32,197 bases of DNA, from the NCBI GenBank assembly GCA_003527225.1, contig DPXQ01000043.1:1-32197 (forward strand), in the 5' to 3' direction. The translations under genes and the position numbers were made by a program. Numbering within the stretch: position 1 is the stretch's first letter; each line of letters opens with the position of its first letter. This stretch comes from Rhizobium sp. (GTDB taxonomy: Bacteria; Pseudomonadota; Alphaproteobacteria; Rhizobiales; Rhizobiaceae). This document shows, piece after piece, positions 1-7,181 of the stretch. The notes under the pieces are model-generated. The model was given only the letters and a program-made list of their open reading frames with translations, had not been told where the DNA came from and did no database searches.

Positions 1-183
1 TAGTGCCGCCGTTTAAGGCTTTCGCGGCGAATGCGCAAGACTTAATTGCTGCGGGCCCAAAGAGGCGTCGTCTAAGGGAGGATGCGAGGGCCGGGCTTTT
101 GCCAACCGCTTGCCAATCAAAGCTGAAACACCGTCAATATTTCAGAGAAAACAGGGGTTTGTCTCAGGGCTTGCCTGGAAGCG

Positions 184-257
184 TGGAGCGGGTAGCGGGA
201 ATCGAACCCGCGTATTCAGCTTGGAAGGCTGCTGCTCTACCATTGAGCTATACCCGC
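184..257 (-). tRNA. tRNA-Gly (anticodon UCC)
   Basis: Read on the minus strand, the sequence folds as a complete cloverleaf. The acceptor GCGGGTA pairs with TACCCGC, the D arm is GCTC/GAGC, the anticodon loop is CTTCCAA (anticodon TCC), and the T arm holds GGTTCGATTCC. The 3' TCCA is encoded, so the CCA end is genomic. It lies 21 bases downstream of tRNA-Tyr and is probably cotranscribed with it from the promoter at 440-468. No clear terminator was found in the remaining 183 bases to the window edge, which otherwise hold nothing I can identify. Confidence 0.97.
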
Positions 258-278
258 GGTGTTCGATCCGAGAACGAA

Positions 279-363
279 TGGTGGAGAGAGTTGGATTTGA
301 ACCAACGTAGGCGAAGCCAACGGATTTACAGTCCGTCCCCTTTAACCACTCGGGCATCTCTCC
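279..363 (-). tRNA. tRNA-Tyr (anticodon GUA)
   Basis: The minus strand gives an 85-nt class II tRNA. The acceptor GGAGAGA pairs with TCTCTCC, the anticodon loop is CTGTAAA with anticodon GTA, there is a long variable arm containing GGCTTCGCC, and the T loop is TTCAAAT. The CCA end is encoded. The long variable arm is expected for bacterial tRNA-Tyr. It is the first gene of a tRNA-Tyr/tRNA-Gly unit. Confidence 0.97.
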
Positions 364-439
364 AGTTTTTCGTCCGGATCAAGCGACCAAGCTTTTCAGT
401 CGAGATTGCGGTGGCATCGGCCCCGCGATCTGCGGCGGG

Positions 440-468
440 TATATGACTGCCCTGCCCGCTTATGTCAA
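440..468 (-). promoter_or_regulatory. Sigma-70-type promoter of the tRNA-Tyr/tRNA-Gly unit
   Basis: On the minus strand a perfect -35 hexamer TTGACA (468 to 463) is followed after 17 bases by CATATA (445 to 440). The predicted start is about 70 bases before the mature 5' end of tRNA-Tyr, leaving a short leader for processing. This is the best match to the housekeeping promoter consensus that I found in the window. The rest of the 364-570 interval holds no gene that I can see. Confidence 0.75.
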
Positions 469-554
469 CACAATGAAAGGCGAAAAATTCCGAAATATTT
501 TCACCCTGCCAAAAAGCCAGCGGATGTTTCCGCCACTATCCGCAGGACAATATG

Positions 555-570
555 GCGGCTATAAAGCCGC
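555..570 (+). promoter_or_regulatory. Hairpin / TATAAA element abutting the rlmB start codon
   Basis: GCGGCT (555-560), loop ATAA and AGCCGC (565-570) form a perfect 6-bp stem that ends at the base before the rlmB ATG. The loop and flank also read TATAAA (560-565), a -10-like hexamer placed so that transcription would begin at about the start codon. An in-frame TAA at 562-564 rules out an upstream start, and there is no Shine-Dalgarno sequence at normal distance. It could be a leaderless promoter or a structure that hides the start. A convincing -35 is missing. Confidence 0.35.
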
Positions 571-1458
571 ATGGCCAAAGACACCTCAAAAGACAAAACC
601 GCCCGCGGCAGCCACTATGCGACGCTGCGCCGCCAGGTGCGCGATTCCAAACGTGAGCGCGGAGAGATCCCCACGCCGGCGCAGCAGAAGCGAAAGAGAG
701 CCGGCGCCGAGGACTGGGCTCCGCCGCAACTGGCACCCGACCAGGTTTATCTCTATGGGCTGCACACCGTTCGTGCCGCGCTCGACAACCCCGAGCGCAA
801 GATCATCAAGCTCTCGCTGACGCAGAATGCCCTTGTGCGGCTGGAGATCGGCCCCGTCGAGGCGCTCGATTTTCCGGTTGAGATCGTCTCGCCGCAGGAT
901 ATCGACAAGTTCCTCGGACCGGATGCCATCCACCAAGGCGTCATGCTGGAGACGCGTCCCCTGCCCGTTCGCCGGCTGGAAGCGCTGAAGGAAAGCCCTC
1001 TGCTGCTGGTGCTCGATCAGGTCACCGATCCGCACAATGTCGGGGCGATCATGCGCACTGCTGTCGCATTCGGAGCCGGCGCCGTGATCACGACCATGCG
1101 CCACAGCCCGACCGAATCAGGCGTGCTCGCCAAATCCGCCTCCGGGGCGCTGGAACTTATTCCATATATTCAGATCACCAATCTCTCAGATGCGCTCGGC
1201 GAGCTGCACAAGCTCGGGTTCTACTCGATCGGACTCGATTCTGAGGGGCCGGCGCCGCTCGAAAGCACCTTCCAGGGCAGCAAGATCGCTCTCGTGCTCG
1301 GTTCCGAAGGCAAGGGCCTTCGCCAGAAGACGCGCGAAACTGTGAATGCGCTCGCAAGGCTGGACATGCCGGGCGCCATCAAGTCGCTGAACGTATCCAA
1401 TGCCGCAGCGATCGCGCTCTATGCGTCGCGGCAGTTCCTGCTGAACTCTGCGTCCTAA
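571..1458 (+). CDS. rlmB: 23S rRNA (guanosine-2'-O)-methyltransferase RlmB, TrmH/SpoU family
   Basis: Predicted SPOUT-class enzyme that 2'-O-methylates a guanosine in the peptidyl-transferase region of 23S rRNA (G2251 in E. coli) using S-adenosylmethionine. The 295-residue protein has a basic N-terminal extension of about 50 residues, then a SpoU substrate-binding domain (around residues 52-130). The catalytic domain carries the three family motifs: motif 1 with DPHNVGAIMRTA near 150-165, motif 2 with LVLGSEGKGLR near 240-250, and motif 3 with SLNVSNAAAIALY near 272-284, which forms the knotted cofactor site. The ATG at 571 is forced by an in-frame stop at 562-564 and has no usual ribosome-binding site. 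A related tRNA methyltransferase is the main alternative, but the N-terminal domain and length favour RlmB. The gene is transcribed away from the two tRNAs. Confidence 0.9.
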   Translation: MAKDTSKDKTARGSHYATLRRQVRDSKRERGEIPTPAQQKRKRAGAEDWAPPQLAPDQVYLYGLHTVRAALDNPERKIIKLSLTQNALVRLEIGPVEALDFPVEIVSPQDIDKFLGPDAIHQGVMLETRPLPVRRLEALKESPLLLVLDQVTDPHNVGAIMRTAVAFGAGAVITTMRHSPTESGVLAKSASGALELIPYIQITNLSDALGELHKLGFYSIGLDSEGPAPLESTFQGSKIALVLGSEGKGLRQKTRETVNALARLDMPGAIKSLNVSNAAAIALYASRQFLLNSAS

Positions 1459-1461
1459 CCA

Positions 1462-1540
1462 TCAGCCTTTTCAATCGGGAGCCGCCGGCACAAGACCTTG
1501 TCGACGCCGGCAGCACAGACTGGTCGATACGGAAGGCTGA
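1462..1540. other. Nested inverted repeats between the convergent rlmB and yjdM genes
   Basis: The outer arms TCAGCCTT (1462-1469) and AAGGCTGA (1533-1540) are perfectly complementary. Inside them GCCGGC at 1484-1489 pairs with GCCGGC at 1506-1511, and ACAA/TTGT (1490-1493, 1498-1501) can close an inner loop. The element starts 4 bases after the rlmB stop and ends 28 bases before the YjdM stop on the other strand. It may end transcription from both sides, but there is no U-run, so a classical intrinsic terminator is not supported. Confidence 0.4.
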
Positions 1541-1568
1541 CCCCGCCGGGGACTATGCCTGCATCGGA

Positions 1569-1781
1569 TCAAGCCTTCTTCAGGAATTCCGTGCGCAATA
1601 CCAGACCCTTGATCTTGGCATGGCGGCATTCGACCTCATCCGGATCATCGGTCAGGTGAATGCCCTTGATCATCGTACCGCGCTTCAGCGTCTCGGAGGT
1701 CCCCTTGACCTTCAGGTCCTTCACCAGTGTGACATTGTCACCTTCCTGAAGAATCGTTCCGTTCGAATCCCGTACTTCCAT
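1569..1781 (-). CDS. YjdM/PhnA-type small protein (alkylphosphonate utilisation annotation family)
   Basis: A 70-residue protein matching the C-terminal, SH3-like half of the YjdM (PhnA) family, with the GDNVTLVKDLKVKG segment near residues 15-28 and the KRGTMIKGIHLTDD segment near 33-46. E. coli YjdM is about 110 residues and has an N-terminal zinc ribbon. No CxxC pair is present here, so this is a short, ribbon-less form. The reading frame is open further upstream, but the ATG at 1781 is chosen because GAGGGA sits 6 bases before it and the upstream residues do not resemble the family. Despite the historic name, a role in phosphonate breakdown is not shown by the sequence. The true function is unknown. 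It is convergent with rlmB. Confidence 0.8.
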   Translation of the reverse strand: MEVRDSNGTILQEGDNVTLVKDLKVKGTSETLKRGTMIKGIHLTDDPDEVECRHAKIKGLVLRTEFLKKA

Positions 1782-1916
1782 GGCTATTCCCTCACGCCTT
1801 TGAGCCGCAGTCCTGTCGCGGCCGTCAAAGGTCCGCTTAAGCCCCGAAGTCTGGACTGTCCAGTCCGCCCAGTCAAAGACCGGCATCAATGATGGAACAA
1901 TACCCGCAACAAGGGC

Positions 1917-2228
1917 TCAATCGGCGTCTTCTGCCCGGCAATTGAGCGGTTCGGCACCCGGCACGGTCCAGGTCGCTTCGTCGCCCTTGCCGCGCAACTC
2001 GCGGCCGTCGGCTTCGTAGCGGAAACCGGAACCGGAAATTGCGACCGGCAGTACATAGGCCGTTCCGTCCGGAAATGTCAGTTGGGCCGTCTCATTTTCA
2101 AAGCATACGGAGAACTGGCTGCCGTCCTCGCATTTGTAGACGGCAGTGGGGACGTCTGCGGCAAACAAAGGGCTGCAACAGGCAGAAAGTGCAATAAAGA
2201 GACCGGTGACACGCAAAAGAAACGTCAT
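1917..2228 (-). CDS. MliC-like C-type lysozyme inhibitor, exported
   Basis: A 103-residue secreted protein of the MliC (membrane-bound lysozyme inhibitor) family. In this family a small beta-barrel blocks the active site of host c-type lysozyme at the cell envelope. Residues 1-23 form a signal sequence. LSAC at 14-17 fits a lipobox, while LFA-A at 21-24 would also suit signal peptidase I, so lipoprotein or soluble periplasmic form is undecided. The mature part contains the typical YKCEDG start (near 32), AQLTFPDG in the middle and a late cysteine that would pair with the first one. The ATG at 2228 is preferred over one four codons upstream because GGAGG lies 5 bases before it. It is a single gene, 135 bases upstream of the YjdM-like gene in the same direction. 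Confidence 0.7.
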   Translation of the reverse strand: MTFLLRVTGLFIALSACCSPLFAADVPTAVYKCEDGSQFSVCFENETAQLTFPDGTAYVLPVAISGSGFRYEADGRELRGKGDEATWTVPGAEPLNCRAEDAD

Positions 2229-2335
2229 GCGAACCTCCATCCAAACTTACCCGATAATGACAGATACTCGACCTACGCGATAGATCGGGACCATGCGAAG
2301 CGTCAGGATGTCGACGGAGTTGGACAAGGAAGAAA

Positions 2336-2411
<76 letters not shown>

Positions 2412-2424
2412 ATCTTCGGCCTGT

Positions 2425-2452
2425 CGGATAACAGATTTTGCCCGTCTGTAAA
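2425..2452 (-). promoter_or_regulatory. Candidate promoter of tRNA-Thr
   Basis: On the minus strand TTTACA (2452 to 2447) is separated by 16 bases from TATCCG (2430 to 2425), 14 bases before the mature tRNA 5' end. The -35 matches the consensus at five of six bases and the -10 is weaker. Placement is sensible for a single-gene tRNA unit. Confidence 0.45.
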
Positions 2453-2584
2453 GGAAAATCTACCGAGACGAGGTGCCGTAACCGCGCCAGCGCGGCACCG
2501 TCCAGAACGGAATGCGGAGCGAAACACCTTGTCGCTCAAGACCTTTTTCATGTACCACAGGCGCCAACCGCAAAGGGCTGCCTG

Positions 2585-3358
2585 ATGTCTCGTTCGTTCC
2601 AGTCGCTTTCCTTCATAGCTTCCAGCGCCGATGAAGCGCAGCAGTCGCGCAAGGAGCTGATTCGCGTCTACGGCAATGTGGAGCCGGAGAATGCCGACGT
2701 CATCGTTGCGCTCGGCGGCGACGGTTTCATGCTGCAGACCCTGCACGACACGATGAACTCAGGAAAGCTGGTCTACGGCATGAACCGAGGATCCGTCGGA
2801 TTCCTCATGAACGATTACCGGGTCGAGAACCTGCGCGAACGGATCAGCTCCGCGGTCGAGAACGATTTCCATCCTCTCAAGATGACGACGGAAAATGCCG
2901 ACGGGACGACTTCGGTCGCGCTTGCAATCAACGAAGTCTCCCTGCTCAGGCAGTCCTATCAGGCCGCGAAGCTGCGCGTCATCATCGACGGCAAGGTGCG
3001 GCTCGACGAGCTCATATGCGACGGTCTCATGGTGGCAACGCCCGCCGGATCGACCGCCTACAATCTCTCCGCCCACGGGCCGATCCTGCCGCTCGAAGCA
3101 CCGCTGCTGGCACTGACGCCGGTCAGTCCCTTCCGGCCCCGCCGCTGGCGCGGCGCGCTCTTGCCGAACAAGGTGAGCGTCGATATCCTCGTGCTTGAGG
3201 CCGACAAGCGCCCCGTCAACGCGGTTGCCGATCATACCGAGGTGAAATCCGTGGTCCGCGTGAGGATCGCCCAGTCGGAAGATACGACAGCACGAATCCT
3301 GTCCGACCCGGACCGTTCGTGGTCCGACCGTATACTTGCGGAACAGTTTTCCAACTGA
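2585..3358 (+). CDS. nadK: NAD kinase
   Basis: Cytoplasmic enzyme that phosphorylates NAD to NADP with ATP or polyphosphate, the only route to NADP. The 257-residue protein has the family's GGDG motif (LGGDGFMLQT, near residues 41-50), the NE pair of the NAD-binding loop (AINEVSL near 117-123) and the glycine-rich TPAGSTAYN segment (near 153-161) that holds the second domain together. Length is normal for alphaproteobacterial NAD kinases. The frame is open upstream to 2438, but the ATG at 2585 is taken because family similarity begins there and the upstream residues overlap the tRNA-Thr promoter region. The next gene starts 13 bases after its stop and is probably cotranscribed. Confidence 0.93.
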   Translation: MSRSFQSLSFIASSADEAQQSRKELIRVYGNVEPENADVIVALGGDGFMLQTLHDTMNSGKLVYGMNRGSVGFLMNDYRVENLRERISSAVENDFHPLKMTTENADGTTSVALAINEVSLLRQSYQAAKLRVIIDGKVRLDELICDGLMVATPAGSTAYNLSAHGPILPLEAPLLALTPVSPFRPRRWRGALLPNKVSVDILVLEADKRPVNAVADHTEVKSVVRVRIAQSEDTTARILSDPDRSWSDRILAEQFSN

Positions 3359-3371
3359 GCGAGGTTTCCGG

Positions 3372-3890
3372 ATGGCCCCTGCCCTTCTTTCCCGCCTCGC
3401 CGTGGCGACCCTCCTGTTGAGCGCGGCTCCAGTCATGGCCGACGACATCGACCTGTTGCCGGTCACCACGATCTTCGTCGTCAGCGGCGGCTTCTGGGAA
3501 GAGATCGGCGAAACGGCGGCCGATGAAAAATCCCAGGAGAACGCCGCCGCGCCCGCGAAACCCGAAGCGCCAGAAGAGGCCGCTCGACGTGGCTATTACA
3601 AGCTCGTGGCCATCCGCCAGCCCGACCGCACGGCAAAAGTCTATCTCCAGCAAATCGCGCTTGGCGACGCCGGTCCGCAATTGGCCGAAAGCGTGGAACT
3701 GGAGGAATTCTCCATGATCAAGCCCTATGTGACCGATATCCGGCCGGAGGATTCCACCGGAGTGAGCCGCCAGCCAGGGTTCTTCGCGACCGTCTACCTG
3801 AAAACCGACCCGGCTGCGGTCGAGCCCGAAAGCTGGACGGTCCTGATCGACGAGTTCGGCGAGATCAAGGTCGAGAAGGCGACAAATTAG
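3372..3890 (+). CDS. Exported protein of unknown function downstream of nadK
   Basis: I do not recognise a named family. The 172-residue product begins with a clear signal peptide (hydrophobic stretch LAVATLLLSAA around residues 9-19, probable cleavage after VMA near 23). A low-complexity Glu/Ala/Pro stretch follows around 50-75. Then comes a compact domain of about 95 residues with alternating hydrophobic segments (YYKLVAIRQPD, AKVYLQQIAL, FFATVYLKTD, WTVLIDEFGEIKVE), which suggests a mostly beta fold. It has no cysteines. The start at 3372 is supported by GAGG 8 bases upstream. It lies 13 bases after nadK, so it is likely in the same transcript. Its stop is only 3 bases from the stop of the convergent tetR gene. 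Confidence 0.75.
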   Translation: MAPALLSRLAVATLLLSAAPVMADDIDLLPVTTIFVVSGGFWEEIGETAADEKSQENAAAPAKPEAPEEAARRGYYKLVAIRQPDRTAKVYLQQIALGDAGPQLAESVELEEFSMIKPYVTDIRPEDSTGVSRQPGFFATVYLKTDPAAVEPESWTVLIDEFGEIKVEKATN

Positions 3891-3893
3891 AGC

Positions 3894-4547
3894 CTATCGC
3901 TTCGCGAAGGCCCGCAGGAAGGTCTTCACTGCATTGGCCGCCATGGCGTCGATTTCTTCGTCCGATGTCTTTACCCCGAGCTGAAGATCGCTGCGGATAT
4001 CCGCAACGGCGAGCGCCATATACTGGCGCGCCGCGAGCGCCGGATCGTCGAGTTCCAGATAGCCGGCAAGCACCAGCTGCGCCAGACGAGCGGCGACCGC
4101 CGGATACTTCTTGCCAGGCCCATATTCCCGCCACGTGGTGAAAAGCTCAGGGTAGCGGGCGCCTTCCCGCTCCACCAGCCGCACAAGCCAACGGCCATTC
4201 GGATCGCAGACCGCCTTTCGCAACAGACGGGCAGTAAAAGCCGTAAGCTCTGCTTCGAGATTCTGCGGACGATCGGGAAAAGTATCCAGAACCGCGAAAA
4301 AGCCGGCGCTGGAGCGCTGCGTGATCTCCGCGACGACCGCTTTGAACACTTTTTCCTTGTCGCCGATCTGATTGTAGACGGTCTGGCGCGAAACGCCGGC
4401 TCGCGAGGCGATCGCATCGATACTCGCGGCAGCGTATCCCGCCTCCGCGAATATGTCCGCAGCAGCCTCAATGATGGCTTCGCGCTTGCTGACGGCCCCG
4501 GCTGGGCGTGGAATCTCCGGACTCACTTCGACTAAGAAATTTTTCAT
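3894..4547 (-). CDS. TetR/AcrR-family transcriptional regulator, likely repressor of the adjacent efflux pump
   Basis: A 217-residue one-component regulator. Residues about 20-66 form the TetR DNA-binding domain (KREAIIEAAADIFAEAGY, then the recognition helix region GVSRQTVYNQIGDKE). The C-terminal ligand-binding region with WREYGPGK and the following helices resembles the AefR-like C-terminal domain, on family memory only. The frame is open far upstream, but the ATG at 4547 gives a normal family length, and the upstream DNA contains operator-like palindromes rather than coding sequence. It is divergent from the Bcr/CflA transporter, a standard arrangement for local repression of an exporter. 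A promoter at 4554-4582 would start transcription at about the ATG, so the message may be leaderless. The ligand is unknown. Confidence 0.85.
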   Translation of the reverse strand: MKNFLVEVSPEIPRPAGAVSKREAIIEAAADIFAEAGYAAASIDAIASRAGVSRQTVYNQIGDKEKVFKAVVAEITQRSSAGFFAVLDTFPDRPQNLEAELTAFTARLLRKAVCDPNGRWLVRLVEREGARYPELFTTWREYGPGKKYPAVAARLAQLVLAGYLELDDPALAARQYMALAVADIRSDLQLGVKTSDEEIDAMAANAVKTFLRAFAKR

Positions 4548-4553
4548 GACCCC

Positions 4554-4582
4554 AACATAAGGGGGCTTGACCGATTGGACAA
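4554..4582 (-). promoter_or_regulatory. Candidate tetR promoter giving a leaderless mRNA
   Basis: On the minus strand TTGTCC (4582 to 4577) and TATGTT (4559 to 4554) are separated by exactly 17 bases. The start of transcription would fall at or next to the A of the tetR ATG (4547). The -35 hexamer overlaps the first operator half-site, which would let the TetR protein block its own promoter. This is predicted from spacing and sequence only. Confidence 0.4.
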
Positions 4583-4603
4583 TGGTGTCCAAAATATTAG
4601 ACA
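4575..4603. promoter_or_regulatory. Operator-like cluster of three half-sites for the TetR regulator
   Basis: TTGGACA (4575-4581), TGTCCAA (4586-4592) and TTAGACA (4597-4603) are half-sites repeated every 11 bases, about one helical turn. The first two make a perfect palindrome with a 4-base spacer. The second and third make a near-perfect one sharing the middle half-site. The cluster lies between the divergent tetR and transporter genes. The pattern is typical of TetR-family operators, and this is the only such palindrome I saw in the gap. Confidence 0.6.
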
Positions 4604-4716
4604 TGATACGGACGAAGGTCATCCCACCATCGTGTGCCCGGTCATTCCAGTATTCCCGCAACTGACCAGCTGCCTCGCCAACCCACGGCGATGCCGCTGA
4701 CGTGAAAGGTTTTTCC

Positions 4717-5916
4717 ATGCAGACGAGATTCTTATCCCATGCCGTCATGCTGGGCCTGCTCTCGGCAATCGGCCTCTTTGCCATCGACATGTATCTGCCG
4801 GCGCTGCCGACAATCAGCGTTCAGTTCCATGCCGACAGCCATCAGGTCCAGGCGAGCCTGATGTCCTTTTTCATTGCAATGGCTGTCTCCCAACTCTTCT
4901 ATGGCCCCCTGTCCGACATATTCGGCCGCAAGAGGCCGCTCTATTTCGGACTTGGCCTCTATGTCGCAGGCGCGATCGGTTGCGCCCTTTCTCCCAATAT
5001 CGAGAGCCTCATCGCCTTTCGTTTCCTACAAGGCATGGGCGCATGCGCCGGCGTGGTCATCTCGCGTGCAATCGTGCGCGACCTGCATACAGGCGTGGCG
5101 GCCGCGCAACTGATGTCCCGGCTTATGTTGGTGTTCAGCGTCTCGCCAATCTTGGCGCCTCTGGCCGGCAGCATCGTCACCGTGTTCGGCGACTGGCGGC
5201 TGATCTTCGGAGTCATGGTTGCGGCAGCGGGAATCGGCCTCGTGATCGCAGTCTTCTTTCTGGAAGAACCGCGGCCAGCCGAAAGGCGCAGCGAGAGCAG
5301 TCTCGCCAGTGCCATCGAAGCCTATCGCACACTGCTCCGGGACCCCTACTATCTCGGGCTGGTGATGATAGCGTCCTTCGGCATGTCGAGCTACATGATC
5401 TATGTGGCGAATTCATCCTTCGTGCTGATAGAACACTACGGCCTGTCGCCATCTTTCTATAGCGCCGTGTTCTCGATCAATGCGGTCGCCTTCATCGGCA
5501 TGTCGCAGATGAATGGCTGGCTATCGAGGAAATATGGTCTGAGGCGCGTCATCCGCAGCGCAATCGGCGGTTTTGCAGCGGTCATGACAATGCTGTTTGC
5601 CGTCACAGCACTCGGTACCGACCGACTGGAAGTGATGAGCCTGTTCCTGTTTGCCGGCTATGGCTTTCTCGGTCTCGTCATTCCGACGGCAGCCGTCTTG
5701 GCGCTTGAGGCGCATGGACGGATCGCAGGGACGGCTTCGGCACTGATGGGCACACTGCAATTTGTGACGTCCGCCATCGTAATCGGCGTCGGCGGCCTGT
5801 TCTTCGACGGAACGTCGCTGCCGATGATCGGTGTGATCGCAATCTGCAGCCTGGTCGTCTTCAGCCTGTCATTGTTGGTATTGCGCGCAGATCGCGTGGC
5901 CGCTGCAGCCGAATAA
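4717..5916 (+). CDS. Bcr/CflA-family multidrug efflux transporter (MFS, DHA1)
   Basis: A 399-residue inner-membrane proton-driven exporter with about 12 hydrophobic segments. The first helix carries the Bcr/CflA signature FAIDMYLPALPTI (about residues 22-34). The loop between helices 2 and 3 has the major facilitator motif A, GPLSDIFGRKRPL (about 68-80). The segment FRFLQGMGACAGVVISRAIVRD (broken here only for description, near 105-126) is motif-B-like, with the arginine expected for proton coupling. GAAAGG about 8 bases before the ATG at 4717 supports that start over a GTG five codons upstream. Family members export drugs such as bicyclomycin, sulfonamides or florfenicol, or amino acids and peptides. 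The substrate here cannot be told. The divergent TetR gene and operator suggest inducible expression. Confidence 0.88.
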   Translation: MQTRFLSHAVMLGLLSAIGLFAIDMYLPALPTISVQFHADSHQVQASLMSFFIAMAVSQLFYGPLSDIFGRKRPLYFGLGLYVAGAIGCALSPNIESLIAFRFLQGMGACAGVVISRAIVRDLHTGVAAAQLMSRLMLVFSVSPILAPLAGSIVTVFGDWRLIFGVMVAAAGIGLVIAVFFLEEPRPAERRSESSLASAIEAYRTLLRDPYYLGLVMIASFGMSSYMIYVANSSFVLIEHYGLSPSFYSAVFSINAVAFIGMSQMNGWLSRKYGLRRVIRSAIGGFAAVMTMLFAVTALGTDRLEVMSLFLFAGYGFLGLVIPTAAVLALEAHGRIAGTASALMGTLQFVTSAIVIGVGGLFFDGTSLPMIGVIAICSLVVFSLSLLVLRADRVAAAAE

Positions 5917-5942
5917 GCGCCCCCAAAAAGGGGCTCGATAGA

Positions 5943-5977
5943 AAAGGCGGCGGGGCAAAGAATGCTCCGCCGCCTTT
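5943..5977. terminator. Bidirectional intrinsic terminator between the transporter gene and prfB
   Basis: AAAGGCGGCGGGGC (5943-5956), a 7-base loop and GCTCCGCCGCCTTT (5964-5977) make a 14-bp stem with one G-T pair. The stem ends in A/T runs on both sides, and on the minus strand the tail reads TTTTCTAT. It sits between two convergent genes and can serve both. Confidence 0.85.
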
Positions 5978-6002
5978 CTCGCTATAGCGTAAAGCCATAC
6001 GG

Positions 6003-7134
6003 TCAGTCGATATCGCCCACTTCCACATTCGCGCCGCCTTCGATGCGGTGCGCGAGGGCTGCTTCCATGAACTTGTTCAAGTCGCCGTTCAGGACGCTGT
6101 CCGGATCGGTGCTTTCCACGCCGGTCCGCAAGTCCTTCACGAGCTGATAGGGCTGCAGAACGTAGGAGCGGATCTGGTGTCCCCATCCGATATCGGTCTT
6201 GGATGCGGCCTCCGCATTGGCTGCCGCCTCCCGCTTCATCAACTCCGCCTCGTACATGCGGGCGCGCAGCATCTCCCACGCGGTGGCACGGTTCTTGTGC
6301 TGCGAACGTTCCTGCTGGCAGGCGACCACGATCCCTGTCGGAATGTGGGTGATGCGCACAGCCGAGTCGGTGGTGTTGACGTGCTGGCCGCCCGCGCCCG
6401 ACGAACGATATGTATCGATGCGGCAATCGCTTTCATTGATCTCGATGTTGATCGAATCGTCGACGACCGGGTAGACCCAGACACTTGAGAATGACGTGTG
6501 GCGGCGGGCATTGCTGTCATAGGGCGAGATGCGCACCAGACGATGGACGCCTGACTCGGTCTTCAGCCAACCATAAGCGTTGCGGCCCTTGACGTGAATC
6601 GTCGCTGACTTGATGCCTGCCTCTTCGCCTTCATGGACCTCCATGACCTCGACCTTGAAGCCCTGCTTCTCGGCCCAGCGGATATACATGCGCAACAGCA
6701 TGTTGGCCCAGTCTTGGCTCTCGGTGCCGCCTGCTCCGGAATGAACTTCAAGATAGGTGTCGTTGCCGTCCGCCTCGCCGGAAAGCATGGCCTCGACCTG
6801 CAACCGGCCAGACTCTGCCTTCAGCGCCTTCAGTGCGTCCTCGGCCTCCTTGACGATACCCTCGTCGCCCTCTTCCTCGCCCAGCTCGATCAGTTCGATA
6901 TTGTCGTTGAGCTGGGTCTCCAACGCCTTGACGCCATTGATGCTGTCGTCAAGCTGCTGGCGCTCGCGCATCAGTTTTTGCGCTTCGGCCGCATCGTTCC
7001 AGAGGTTCGGATCCTCTGCCTTGTTGTTCAACCAGTCCAGTCGTCTTATCGCCTGGTCCCAGTCAAAGATGCCTCCTCAGCAGGCTTATGGCCTGCTTGA
7101 TTTCGTCGACGACATTCTCGATTTCCGTACGCAT
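6003..7134 (-). CDS. prfB: Peptide chain release factor 2 (RF2), with +1 programmed frameshift
   Basis: RF2 releases finished peptides at UGA and UAA stop codons. Translation begins at the ATG at 7134, runs 23 codons to an in-frame TGA at 7065-7063, then shifts +1 to continue from 7064 to the stop at 6003. The product is 376 residues. The joined N-terminus reads ...[21 protein letters not shown], in keeping with RF2 proteins. The catalytic GGQ lies in [11 protein letters not shown]. The stop-recognition tripeptide is SPY (in RISPYDSN) in place of the textbook SPF of E. coli RF2. Annotation pipelines that ignore the shift would start at a downstream TTG (7031) and lose 34 residues. It follows mrcA in the same direction, 97 bases later, and ends before a strong terminator. 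Confidence 0.95.
7062..7080 (-). promoter_or_regulatory. Programmed +1 frameshift site of prfB
   Basis: On the minus strand an internal Shine-Dalgarno-like AGGAGG lies 3 bases before CTT TGA C. This is the canonical RF2 autoregulatory site: when RF2 is scarce, ribosomes pause at the UGA, slip from CUU to UUU and read on in the +1 frame. All elements (SD-like stimulus, slippery CTT, TGA followed by C) are present. Confidence 0.95.
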
Positions 7135-7181
7135 AATGCTGCTTCTTCACCTCGATCAAAAACTGGCCCGTGCATAATTGC

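Noticed and set aside
3..446. Open frames covering the tRNA-Gly and tRNA-Tyr genes
   Set aside because: The DNA folds as two complete tRNAs, so the frames are read-through of tRNA sequence.
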